Shown here piece by piece: positions 8,301 to 16,145 of a stretch of 64,000 nt of DNA (positions are counted from its first letter, which is position 1; each line of letters starts with the position of its first letter). The notes under the pieces were generated by a model. It did not search any database, was not told the DNA's origin, and saw only the letters and a program-made list of their open reading frames with translations. A program made the translations under genes and the position numbers. This DNA comes from Sphingobacterium sp. HMA12 (GTDB taxonomy: Bacteria > Bacteroidota > Bacteroidia > Sphingobacteriales > Sphingobacteriaceae), in the NCBI RefSeq assembly GCF_002933815.1, contig NZ_BEYR01000001.1:2349765-2413764 (forward strand), in the 5' to 3' direction.

Positions 8301-9837
8301 CTTCTTGGGACAAGTCTAAAAATGATAGACTTGTCCCATTTTTTTTGCCTTGTAACTTGCTGTTATTCTGATAAATAAGAGCAATCGCAGAATTTAGTCT
8401 CGGAGTTCGATGTCTTGTTCCGTCAAATTCCAAAAAATCGGGGAACATCGAACTCACTATAAGCCTTTTGTCCTCAATATCGCCGTTTTCATAGCGTCTA
8501 TCAATGTTTGCGACCTTTTTTAAGGTAGATGCTACCAAATCCTTAATCTCTGTTCCGACCACTGCCAAGTCATTTAATCTTCGTTCCAAAACCTCAATCT
8601 TTCCTTTGGTCAATTTCTTTACTTCTTGGAAATCATCGTCTGCCATTTCGCCATCCGCATTCTTTAAAAGTGCATTTTGATAGCGTTTGTTCAATGCATC
8701 AATCTCACCAATGATATTTGCCCGTTCGGTATTTTGGGCTTTGGTTTTGTTATTGAAATCTTTAATAAAGGCTTCGATAAAAACATCGACCATACCCTCT
8801 TTTGGCGACATATACCGTAATTGTTTTAAGAATGCCTCATTTGCGGTTTCGGCTTTGAACCGTACTCCGCAGGCGGAAGTGCAATGATAGTAATTGTAGT
8901 AAACTCCCATCTTGCCTTTTGAGGCACTCCCTGTGAGCATCCTATTACAATTAGGGTTAGGACATTTAATAAACCCCCTAAGCGGTAGATTGTCCATAGC
9001 CACGATTTTAGGTTTTACAACCCGTTTTCTCCCATCGAGAATATTCTGTACATCCGCAAACGTCTTTTCGCTGATTAATGGCTCATGTTGTCCTTTGACA
9101 AAATATCCCTTTTCCTCTTTGTAGGGAGGAATGAATATTTTGCCACAGTACAATGGGTTTCGGACAGCTACCCAAAAATTATTCTTACTGAACCTACCCT
9201 TTCCATCCGCTTTCTCCCGAACCATATTCCAAATCTGTTCCGTATTGAAATTGTTTGCAACGATTTGTTCAAATGCCCATTTCAAAAGGGGGGCTTCAAA
9301 GTCATGTGGGGCAATGAATTTCTTTTTGCCCTCTGTTATCTTATTGATATATCCCAATGGAGCAGTACCCATATACCGCCCCTCTTTTTTTGCCCTGCGC
9401 ATCCCGTGAAAAACGTTCAATGCACGCCTGTCGTTTTCCACTTCCGGTGAAGCAAGATAGAACGCAAGCATGATTTTGTTTTCGGGAATGGTAAGGTCTA
9501 AGGGCTGTTCTATTGCCACAGGTTCAACGCCATGTGTACGTAACTGGTTAATCATTTGGTACGCATCCCCTGCGTTTCTGCTGAACCTATCCCATTTCGT
9601 AAATAGTATTATTGACCCCGCTTTGTTGTTCTTTGTTTTGCGTAGGTTAGATAAATATTTCTGCCACTCTGGACGTTTAAAAGATTTTGCCGAATGGTCT
9701 TCTATGTAAACATCCCTTACCGGAATGCCCTTTATCTCACAATATTTTCTTAATCGGTCTTCTTGGTCACGTTGCGAATATCCTTTGTCCGCCTGCTCGT
9801 CTGTCGATACACGTATGTATAAATCTGCCTTTCTCAT
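8239..9837 (-). CDS. Large serine recombinase (ICE integrase)
   Basis: A 532-aa resolvase/invertase-type integrase. The N-terminal catalytic domain starts LYIRVSTDEQADKG with the nucleophile Ser11 and has the FTKWDRFSRN helix region. The Recombinase domain covers about 160-280 (MRRAKKEGRYMGTAPLGY onward). A zinc ribbon with CPNPNC and CTSACG pairs lies at about 290-325, followed by a coiled-coil-like segment (about 365-440). I choose ATG at 9837 over GTG 9840. The last 19 residues, ending GFEPRTHTLKVYCSTS, are encoded by the antisense of tRNA-Lys, so they come from the chromosome rather than the element. In the excised circle the frame would continue in the right end (57340-57176). Confidence 0.93.
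   Translation of the reverse strand: MRKADLYIRVSTDEQADKGYSQRDQEDRLRKYCEIKGIPVRDVYIEDHSAKSFKRPEWQKYLSNLRKTKNNKAGSIILFTKWDRFSRNAGDAYQMINQLRTHGVEPVAIEQPLDLTIPENKIMLAFYLASPEVENDRRALNVFHGMRRAKKEGRYMGTAPLGYINKITEGKKKFIAPHDFEAPLLKWAFEQIVANNFNTEQIWNMVREKADGKGRFSKNNFWVAVRNPLYCGKIFIPPYKEEKGYFVKGQHEPLISEKTFADVQNILDGRKRVVKPKIVAMDNLPLRGFIKCPNPNCNRMLTGSASKGKMGVYYNYYHCTSACGVRFKAETANEAFLKQLRYMSPKEGMVDVFIEAFIKDFNNKTKAQNTERANIIGEIDALNKRYQNALLKNADGEMADDDFQEVKKLTKGKIEVLERRLNDLAVVGTEIKDLVASTLKKVANIDRRYENGDIEDKRLIVSSMFPDFLEFDGTRHRTPRLNSAIALIYQNNSKLQGKKNGTSLSFLDLSQEVIPLGFEPRTHTLKVYCSTS
8289..8303 (+). repeat. Candidate attL core of the ICE
   Basis: CCAGCGGG-A-TCACTT at the tRNA 3' end is repeated as CCAGCGGG-T-TCACTT at 57328-57342, 15 bp with one mismatch. 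The functional tRNA acceptor requires the A at 8297, so the crossover may lie in the TCACTT half. The exact exchange point is not determinable from one sequence. Confidence 0.65.
8306..8346 (+). terminator. Element-borne terminator behind tRNA-Lys
   Basis: A perfect 13-bp stem, TGGGACAAGTCTA (8306-8318) and TAGACTTGTCCCA (8326-8338), 7-nt loop, then eight T. It lies 5 bp after the tRNA and inside the recombinase reading frame on the other strand. On the minus strand the hairpin is not followed by T, so it should not stop recombinase transcription. Confidence 0.85.
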
Positions 9838-9863
9838 CACAACAGTTTTCCTTTTTCATTGGG

Positions 9864-10025
9864 TTAAAATTTTCCTCTTAGATACTGGTTAACTGCAATG
9901 TGAGCTATCTTTTTGACAAACTCCAAGATGGTTTTTGCTTCCTCTATATCGACCTCTGTTCCTTTCTTTTTCAAGATTTGTACAACTCTTTCGGGTGTTA
10001 AATCGTTCGCTTTTTCTTTCTCCAT
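9864..10025 (-). CDS. Small protein upstream of the recombinase
   Basis: A 53-aa ORF beginning MEKEKANDLTPERVVQILKK and ending YLRGKF, 26 bp upstream of the recombinase start on the same strand. It is charged and helical with no membrane segment; the TPERVVQILKKKG and EEAKTILEFVKKIAHIAV segments look like two amphipathic helices. Its position between the recombinase promoter and recombinase makes it co-transcribed. Serine integrases need small directionality factors for excision, and this is a positional candidate only. It resembles small proteins I associate with Bacteroidetes mobile-element recombinases, but the function is unknown. Confidence 0.65.
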   Translation of the reverse strand: MEKEKANDLTPERVVQILKKKGTEVDIEEAKTILEFVKKIAHIAVNQYLRGKF

Positions 10026-10235
10026 CTTCAACTGATTTTTGCCTGTTAACCATACGGATTAATCCGCACAGACAAACTTATTGCACTGATGGAGTGGATA
10101 TTGGATTGTGTCTTTGGGTTGAATTACTTGGCATAGTCTGCCTGTTTAGAACTATTTCGACAATGCTATCCTCACTACTTCCACGTTTGGTTATGCCTAA
10201 AAAGCGAGTATGCCTATTGTTCACGTTTCATGGAG

Positions 10236-10268
10236 CAAAGGTATGTCCGTGTTCTTAACGCAGGCAAA
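10236..10268 (-). promoter_or_regulatory. Recombinase operon promoter
   Basis: On the minus strand TTTG (10268-10265), 21 bp, TACCTTTG (10243-10236), a full consensus match. The leader to the 53-aa ORF would be about 200 nt, with no convincing ORF in it. Confidence 0.6.
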
Positions 10269-10281
10269 AGGTCAAGACAAG

Positions 10282-10326
10282 TTTGTAAAAAAAATCTCCA
10301 CCTATGGGTAGTATTTTTTTTACAAA
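10282..10326. repeat. 14-bp perfect inverted repeat
   Basis: TTTGTAAAAAAAAT (10282-10295) and ATTTTTTTTACAAA (10313-10326) separated by 17 bp that contain a further ACCTATGGGT pairing. It lies between the recombinase promoter and ardA. Pure A/T arms make it a poor terminator; an operator or protein-binding site is more likely. Confidence 0.55.
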
Positions 10327-10516
10327 ACCTTGTGCCTGCTAAACACGAACCTTTGATGCTCCCGAAACGAAACACAGCATACTCCGGCTCTTTACACGAA
10401 TAAAAAAAATGTCAGGCATGAGGATTATAAGCATTGGAAATAGTATTGAAACAAAACAACAGCACCACCTCTCATTGCCGAATAAATCAAAAAAATTAAT
10501 TCAAAACAGTAAAGAA

Positions 10517-11050
10517 ATGACACATCAAATAAACACATCGGAAGCAAGGGTATATGTCGGCACATACGGAAAATACAATGACGGTTCAATCTTCGGGGAA
10601 TGGTTAACGCTATCCGACTATGCGGACAAAGACGAATTTTACGATGCTTGCAGAGAGCTACACGATGACGAGGAAGACCCCGAATTTATGTTCCAAGATT
10701 ACGAGAACATCCCGAACGGCTTAATCGGCGAATGTTGTATAAGCGACAGCATATTTGACGTTTTGGAGGCTTTGGAAGACATGGACGAAACCCGAAAAGA
10801 AGCATTCCTAATATGGTGCAACAATGGACACCGTAAGCTATCCGAGGGGGATATAAGCGACCTAATAAGCGACTTTGACGATGACTATATAGGCGAATAC
10901 AAGGACGAGGAAGATTTTGCCTATGAACAGGTAGAGCAAATGGACTTGCCCGAATTTGCAAAAACCTACTTCGATTATGAGGCTTTTGCCCGTGACCTGT
11001 TTTCCGGTGACTATTGGAGCGATAACGGTCATGTATTTTACAATTCCTAA
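10517..11050 (+). CDS. ardA: ArdA-family antirestriction protein
   Basis: A 177-aa, strongly acidic protein of the ArdA type, a DNA mimic that blocks type I restriction enzymes when a conjugative element enters a new host. Family-typical features are the start RVYVGTYGKYNDGSIFGEWL, a Y-DEFY-CRELHDDEEDPEFMFQDYE segment, and EAFARDLFSGDYW near the C-terminus; the length matches. The in-frame upstream codons from 10409 are not part of the domain, so the ATG at 10517 is preferred. A hairpin follows the stop. Its location near the leading left end of the ICE suits early expression after transfer. Confidence 0.88.
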   Translation: MTHQINTSEARVYVGTYGKYNDGSIFGEWLTLSDYADKDEFYDACRELHDDEEDPEFMFQDYENIPNGLIGECCISDSIFDVLEALEDMDETRKEAFLIWCNNGHRKLSEGDISDLISDFDDDYIGEYKDEEDFAYEQVEQMDLPEFAKTYFDYEAFARDLFSGDYWSDNGHVFYNS

Positions 11051-11059
11051 TCCACACAG

Positions 11060-11083
11060 GCGACCGCCTGCAAAGGTGGTCGC
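11060..11083 (+). terminator. Hairpin after ardA
   Basis: GCGACCGCC (11060-11068) pairs with GGTGGTCGC (11075-11083) with one G-T pair and a 6-nt loop, 9 bp after the ardA stop. The T-run is only two bases, so it is a weak intrinsic terminator. Confidence 0.5.
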
Positions 11084-11441
11084 TTAAAAAATAATTAAGG
11101 TTTTAAAAACGACCTAAAATCATGATACGGGCATGATACGGAAAAATACTTTACCCTAAAATTCGGTCGGGCAAAAAGACAGATCCTCCCCAGGTCGGAA
11201 CCGTCTTTTTGCGGAAAGTGGAACAACCCCTTTTGTAAATGCTCCGTTCCACAATGTCAACACATCTGCATTTTCCAAACAGGTTGTGTTGTAGTGGACT
11301 ACTTTCTTTCGTGAGTTGAGACGAAAAAGAAAGTAGCAAAGAAACCTAAGATTATATATAATCATCTGAATTGGTGGTAATAAGAATGTTTTATTTTATT
11401 AAATTTGTTACATAACAACTATTCTTGATAGTAACTAATTT
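11084..11441. other. Non-coding stretch with two long hairpins
   Basis: No convincing gene. GCAAAAAGAC/GTCTTTTTGC arms lie around 11172-11218, and CTACTTTCTTT/AAAGAAAGTAG arms around 11298-11337. Overlapping minus-strand frames of 62-69 codons exist here but look like shadows or gene debris. It separates ardA from the defence island. Confidence 0.4.
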
Positions 11442-12671
11442 ATGAAACAAGTCCAAGAAACAAAAAAGCTTCTGATATTCGAAGAGACTAAAGGCAAGAT
11501 TACCAAGGTTTATCGACAAAATAAAGAAGATGAAAAAAATGAAAAAACTTTCATCTATTCTAAAAATAGCAAACAAATTGAATACGAGTTCGAGGGAGAA
11601 CAAATAAAAAAGATAATCATTGATAGTCCAAAGGACTTTCCTCATTTCGTCAGCGCATTTGGGTATGGTTTTGCTGAAAATAGTTTAAACAATTTTTTTA
11701 AATACAATTTCAAGAACAAAGAAGTAGAAACTCTGGTACTTTCTGAAACCAATAAATCAGAAAAGAAAGGGAATTCATTGATTATAAACTATTCTGATTT
11801 AGAAGATTTATTGTCAAAAATTAATCAAGAACAAAGGGCTTGTAACGACACAAAGAAGATTTTAATAAAAAACTTAGTTGTTGAGATATTTCCAAATGTG
11901 AATTTTGACTTTACTGAAACCAATAATAATAAAGATTTAATTCTTAGAAATTTAAATGACAAATTAATCGAGAAGTTGACCGCAAACGAAATTGAGCAAA
12001 TCGGAAACTTTTATGTCAAAGCCACGAGGAAGTTCAAAGCAAGTCATATAGTTAAAAAGATGACAGCAGGCTTGTTAAAAAATGCTCAAATTCTAACGTT
12101 ACAAGAAATAATTCAGAAATATGAAAAATTGCTAAAAGACAATCCATCGGAGAGCGAGTGGCAAAGGTTCTTCGATGAATTCATCACATTATTCGATAGC
12201 CGATATGTTCGGAAGATAGACTACAAAAATATTGCAACAGGTATAACTAAATATCCTGATTTAGTTTTGGTGGACATATATGGTTACGTTGATTTTTACG
12301 AGCTTAAAAAAAGCGGAACACAATTGATACAGTACGATAATAGCCATAAAACTTGGTTTTGGAGCAAGGACGTTTCAATGGTTATTTCCCAAGTCTCTGA
12401 TTATTTACAAAAGGCAAAAGAGAACGCTTTAAGTTATGCGAAAGCTATTAAAGATGAAACCGAAACTGAAACCGAACAAGGTTTAAATGTGAACATAATA
12501 AACCCACGAGCGATTATTGTAATTGGACATACTAATCAATTAGATACTGACAAGAAAAAAAATCAGTTTAAAAATTTACGTGAAAGTTTAAAAGATATAG
12601 AATTTGTACTTTACGATGAGTTGCTTGAAAGACTAAAAAACTTGTTAGATACAATTAAAATTGACAAATAA
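11442..12671 (+). CDS. sduA: Shedu-like anti-phage nuclease (SduA, DUF4263)
   Basis: A 409-aa protein. The C-terminal half matches the Shedu/DUF4263 nuclease fold: NPSESEWQRFF (about 234-244), a PD-(D/E)xK core with D273 in YPDLVLVD and E287-x-K289 in DFYELKK, then WFWSKDVSMVISQV. A closing IIVIGHTN...NLRESLKDIEFVLYDELLERL segment (about 358-400) is typical of the family. Shedu proteins are single-gene anti-phage systems that cut DNA on infection. The N-terminal 200 residues are the variable, presumably sensory, region. The gene is AT-rich compared with the tra genes, first in an island followed by a putAbiC-like gene. SduA assignment is by motif recognition. Confidence 0.8.
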   Translation: MKQVQETKKLLIFEETKGKITKVYRQNKEDEKNEKTFIYSKNSKQIEYEFEGEQIKKIIIDSPKDFPHFVSAFGYGFAENSLNNFFKYNFKNKEVETLVLSETNKSEKKGNSLIINYSDLEDLLSKINQEQRACNDTKKILIKNLVVEIFPNVNFDFTETNNNKDLILRNLNDKLIEKLTANEIEQIGNFYVKATRKFKASHIVKKMTAGLLKNAQILTLQEIIQKYEKLLKDNPSESEWQRFFDEFITLFDSRYVRKIDYKNIATGITKYPDLVLVDIYGYVDFYELKKSGTQLIQYDNSHKTWFWSKDVSMVISQVSDYLQKAKENALSYAKAIKDETETETEQGLNVNIINPRAIIVIGHTNQLDTDKKKNQFKNLRESLKDIEFVLYDELLERLKNLLDTIKIDK

Positions 12672-12709
12672 AAGTAATCCATCAGCCTATCAAATACCTT
12701 TCCTTACCA

Positions 12710-13627
12710 ATGAACAAAACAATAAAAACAATCTTTGTATCCCTATCCATAATATTCGGACTTATAGGCATAATCTCATTTTTCGCCATCATATTTAATT
12801 CATCGTACCATTTTAATGAAACAAAAATTATTGACCCTGAACTCGCTTCAAAATTTGGTGATTTTTTTGGTGGTTTCGTTGGTACAATTTTCAGTATCCT
12901 TAGTATTTTCTTGCTGATTTATACTATTCTTCGTCAAAATAGAGATACTCAAAAATCCGCATTAGAAGCTAATTTTTTCAGAATGATTGATTACCATAAT
13001 CAGAATGTCAATCAATTAAAAATACCACATTTAGATGTAACACGAAAAGCAGAAATATCTGATGGCAGAAGAGCATTCGTTCAATTTAAAATCCAAATCA
13101 ACAGGTTATTTGATATTGTTAGAGAAATAAATGAGGAAAAAAAGTACGAATTAACAGAACAACAAATCGCTGATATCGTATATGTGGTTTTTTATTATGG
13201 TATAGATGGCTCTTGGATATCATTTATCGAAGATAAACTACTTGTTTACAGCCCCATTCACAGAGAACTTGCTAAAGAAATACAAGATAAAATAAACCTA
13301 AATCCAAATTTAAGGTATGGCAGAACTAATCAAACAAACCTAAGCACGTATTTTAGAAATATGTACAATGCAATAAAGCTTGTGGACAGTTCAAAATTTT
13401 TAAACGAAATAGAAAAAAAGGATTTGATGAAAATATATAGAGCCCAATTATCAAATCCAGAATTGTATGTCTTATTCTTCAATGTTCTTTCCCGATTTGG
13501 AAGAAAATGGAAAGAAAATGACTATATAACAAAATATAAACTTTTAAAAAACATACCAAACGGGTATTGTGATGGATATATTCCAAACGAACATTTTCCC
13601 ATGGAATATGAAGATGAAGAATATTGA
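12710..13627 (+). CDS. Putative phage abortive infection protein (putAbiC-like)
   Basis: A 305-aa membrane-anchored protein. Two transmembrane helices lie at about residues 7-29 and 50-71; the rest (about 80-300) is cytoplasmic. Features of the putAbiC-type family are ILRQNRDTQKSALEANFFRMIDYHN just after the second helix, the DGRRAF motif, and a YVVFYYGIDG segment. Abortive infection proteins of this type stop growth of infected cells, but the mechanism is not known. It follows the Shedu-like gene by 38 bp on the same strand, probably as one transcript. Confident on architecture, moderate on family. Confidence 0.7.
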   Translation: MNKTIKTIFVSLSIIFGLIGIISFFAIIFNSSYHFNETKIIDPELASKFGDFFGGFVGTIFSILSIFLLIYTILRQNRDTQKSALEANFFRMIDYHNQNVNQLKIPHLDVTRKAEISDGRRAFVQFKIQINRLFDIVREINEEKKYELTEQQIADIVYVVFYYGIDGSWISFIEDKLLVYSPIHRELAKEIQDKINLNPNLRYGRTNQTNLSTYFRNMYNAIKLVDSSKFLNEIEKKDLMKIYRAQLSNPELYVLFFNVLSRFGRKWKENDYITKYKLLKNIPNGYCDGYIPNEHFPMEYEDEEY

Positions 13628-13650
13628 ACTATGAAAAAAGTTTACCCATG

Positions 13651-14031
13651 TTAGCCATTGACCACCCCGTCAATGGCTTTTTTCATGTCATTTCCAATCA
13701 GCACATATTTTGAAAAGCCAAACTCCTCAAGTTCTCTGATAATTTTTTCATCATCCATATCACTATGGGCAATTAGCTTCAATTTAGGGTATTGACTTCT
13801 TAATTCCCGTAAATGCTTCATGATGCCTTTATCAGAAAAATCGAGGTCGATGATGCAGATATTGGGTAACGATTTTAATGCTGACAGTTGATTTATCCCA
13901 TCCACAACGTTATCTGAACGAAAGACAATGTCTACCCCCGAAGAAACGAGGTCATCATGCATTAAATCCATCACTGGGGTTCTATCATTGATAAATGCTG
14001 TGGTAATTCGGCTTATGTTCTTAGTCTCCAT
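13651..14031 (-). CDS. Stand-alone receiver-like protein
   Basis: A 126-aa CheY-like fold with no output domain. The strand NICIIDLDFSDKG carries the probable phospho-acceptor Asp62, and alternating hydrophobic strands and helices follow. The conserved Lys near the end is not evident (YVLIGND), and only one acid (D16) is seen in the N-terminal acidic position, so phosphorylation may be lost. I choose the ATG at 14031; the frame is open upstream to 14157 but that part does not resemble the fold. No kinase is nearby. Convergent with the putAbiC-like gene. Confidence 0.65.
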   Translation of the reverse strand: METKNISRITTAFINDRTPVMDLMHDDLVSSGVDIVFRSDNVVDGINQLSALKSLPNICIIDLDFSDKGIMKHLRELRSQYPKLKLIAHSDMDDEKIIRELEEFGFSKYVLIGNDMKKAIDGVVNG

Positions 14032-14376
14032 ATTCACGTAGTTTTTTATTCTGTATGGAGTGCCTGCAATAAAAAAGCGCAGGCAACTACACTTATCGAC
14101 ATTAAGGCACTGGTACGCCCGACCACCGAATAAGAGAGCGCCCACGCCTATTGGCATGAGCGTTCCTACTTATTGTCTCGGGGTCTAAAAATTACCAGTT
14201 TTTAATGTCGAGACTTAAAGCAAAAACACTTTAAGAATTTTATATTTTCAATAGGAAAGATAACAATGTGTATTTTCATACACAACATTCTATTACCATT
14301 TGCCTGTGCAGATAATTACTGAAATTATCTATTTCTACAACATATTGAAATGTGTAAAGCAAATAGAGACTTCATC
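14032..14376. other. Intergenic region with small palindromes
   Basis: No gene is supported. GCCTGC/GCAGGC (14062-14084) forms a hairpin in the leader of the receiver-like gene; TGTGTAT-TTTC-ATACACA (14267-14284) and AGATAATT-ACTGA-AATTATCT (14310-14330) are perfect short palindromes. They could be operators or weak terminators for the minus-strand gene ending at 14377. Confidence 0.4.
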
Positions 14377-15252
14377 TTAACGGTTCTTTTTATTATATCT
14401 TTTGTTGCCCTCAAAAAGATTACCTACCACTTCATAATTTTCAGATTTGAAGTCGAATGTCACAGGAAATTCCTTGTCTTTGTTGATAAGCCAAGGCCAT
14501 AACGGATTTGTCCGTTGCTTGTCTGAATGTGCTTCATAGAAGAATTTCAACACATATTCTGCACTTGCACAAATTTCGAAAATATCTTTATTAAAGTAAG
14601 TTTTATAGAAGTCCGTCCTTTCAATCGTTTTTTGATGGATAATATCATGTCGATATTTTTCTAATTTAATGAAGTAGCTCCAAAACTTGGTAGTTTCTAT
14701 TTTTTTTGTTTCATAGATTTCGGGTAAAATCTTTGATAATTTATCGGCAAGACTAACCCATCTTTCAATTGCTTTCTTGTCATATAGTTCGACAACTCCT
14801 CTACTTTTAACATTTACCTTGTATTGATAAGTTTCGGTTATACTAAGGTTTGAAAATGTCTCCAATGCAGTATAGCCGAAAACTATACAAATTTGTATAG
14901 CCTCGATGTAGTCAGCTACTATTTTAGACTTTTCTTTTAAAAACTCTTTTTTGTTCGTTTCAGCATCAACAAATGAGTGATTTACTATATGAGGGTCTAT
15001 ATATTCTTTAAATAATTTCTTAGCATCTACTAAATGTCTTTTGCAAATTGAAAGCAAAAGACCAACGTTATTGGGAGGAAAGTAAGTCAAAGGATTTTTT
15101 GCAAAGTTTACTTCGTCCAGTTCTTGAAAAACCATAGAGCCTTTTTCAATTCCGTTTTCAACCTGTTTAATACATATAGGTTTGCTAATACGCTCATCAA
15201 AAACATCGTATTGTTCGGGTTGAATACAATACACTAATCCTTGCTTACTCAT
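14377..15252 (-). CDS. HEPN-like RxxxxH protein
   Basis: A 291-aa protein not assigned to a named family. The central helix YIEAIQICIVFGYTALETFSN (about 115-135) and the later segment EKYRHDIIHQK, in which R201 and H206 form an Rx4H motif, match the two-helix active site of HEPN ribonucleases. HEPN proteins often act as toxins or defence effectors that cut RNA. The N- and C-terminal parts are unrecognised. It is an AT-rich gene in the same island as the Shedu-like and putAbiC-like genes, on the opposite strand. It could also be a non-catalytic HEPN. Confidence 0.6.
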   Translation of the reverse strand: MSKQGLVYCIQPEQYDVFDERISKPICIKQVENGIEKGSMVFQELDEVNFAKNPLTYFPPNNVGLLLSICKRHLVDAKKLFKEYIDPHIVNHSFVDAETNKKEFLKEKSKIVADYIEAIQICIVFGYTALETFSNLSITETYQYKVNVKSRGVVELYDKKAIERWVSLADKLSKILPEIYETKKIETTKFWSYFIKLEKYRHDIIHQKTIERTDFYKTYFNKDIFEICASAEYVLKFFYEAHSDKQRTNPLWPWLINKDKEFPVTFDFKSENYEVVGNLFEGNKRYNKKNR

Positions 15253-15304
15253 TTAATATTTATGTTTTGCGATTTATGACTGACTTTTGTGTTCAATGTA
15301 ATGC

Positions 15305-15583
15305 CTATTGTGGGTTTTGTATTTCCGTATTTGAGGATGCTTTTTCACTTGCCTTTTTCTGTCTCGAATAACTCCACAGAAAAAGCACTCCGAATATAAT
15401 CAAAGCATAAGCTATCCATTTGCCCAAACGTTCAGAAGTTTTTATAATAACCGATTTCTCATAAGATGAAAAGCCCTCTGCTCCGGTGGGGCTACGTCTG
15501 TAAAACTTCCTGCGGTTAATCCAGTAACGCAGACCCAAACCTAAAACCAAAAATATTATGCCTAAAACCAATGATGCCCCCAT
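15305..15583 (-). CDS. Small membrane protein
   Basis: A 92-aa protein with two transmembrane helices (about 1-20 and 57-74) separated by a basic loop, ending in a polar Ser/Lys-rich tail. The ATG at 15583 gives a protein starting directly with the first helix; the longer frame from 15667 overlaps the tra operon terminator. Function unknown. It lies just downstream of the traQ terminator on the same strand, so it needs its own promoter or read-through. Confidence 0.5.
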   Translation of the reverse strand: MGASLVLGIIFLVLGLGLRYWINRRKFYRRSPTGAEGFSSYEKSVIIKTSERLGKWIAYALIIFGVLFLWSYSRQKKASEKASSNTEIQNPQ

Positions 15584-15651
15584 AACGATAGCTATTATAA
15601 TTCGACACTTTGAATTTACCAAAAAGCACCGAATAATAGGCTTAAAAAATG

Positions 15652-15681
15652 AAAAATCCCGCCACATCGGGCAGGATTTTT
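15652..15681 (-). terminator. Terminator of the traE-traQ operon
   Basis: AAAAATCCCGCC pairs with GGGCAGGATTTTT around a short loop, 6 bp after the traQ stop; on the minus strand it ends in a T-run. Confidence 0.75.
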
Positions 15682-15687
15682 CTGTCT

Positions 15688-16134
15688 TTAATCACGGCTG
15701 TTAAACTGGAAACTTATCTGTTTTTCGTTCCCGAAATTGTCCGAAATCCAAATGTCAAAAGACTGTGATACGGTCGATTGGGAAGTGTAAAACAACCTAA
15801 ACTGTGTTTGTGGCAACACGTACAGGTCATTGGGCATATACGGCGGTTCGCTGTAATACCGCAATGCTCCCTGTCCGTCAAACTGGAAATAGCGGATAAA
15901 GTATTTCGCATCGCTGAAATTGCCCGACCGTTGAACGGTAATCCGTATTTCAACGGTCTGCCCGTTTGTCACCTCTTTGGGTACAGGCATCACCTGTACC
16001 TCAAATGGGTAATTCTGTTTGATGTCGAGTTCGTCTTTTTCGCACGAGGTCAGCACCACGGAGCAGACCAACATCGCCAAGAGCATAAACGTTGCCTGTA
16101 AATGAAGCCTGTATTTTCTGATTAATGTTTTCAT
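15688..16134 (-). CDS. traQ: Conjugal transfer protein TraQ (DUF3872)
   Basis: A 148-aa exported lipoprotein-like protein of the DUF3872/TraQ family. The signal segment FMLLAMLVCSVVLTSC carries a lipobox cysteine at about residue 30, followed by EKDELDIKQNYPFEVQVMPVPKEV, a beta-rich domain with VEIRITVQRSG. In Bacteroidetes conjugative transposons TraQ is the last gene of the tra operon; its exact task in the mating channel is not known. It sits 11 bp after traO and just before the operon terminator. Confidence 0.85.
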   Translation of the reverse strand: MKTLIRKYRLHLQATFMLLAMLVCSVVLTSCEKDELDIKQNYPFEVQVMPVPKEVTNGQTVEIRITVQRSGNFSDAKYFIRYFQFDGQGALRYYSEPPYMPNDLYVLPQTQFRLFYTSQSTVSQSFDIWISDNFGNEKQISFQFNSRD

Positions 16135-16145
16135 TGCAAATCATT

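Noticed and set aside
11151..11365. Minus-strand ORFs of 62-69 codons
   Set aside because: Overlapping frames over hairpin DNA with no recognisable motif; more likely debris or structure than a gene.
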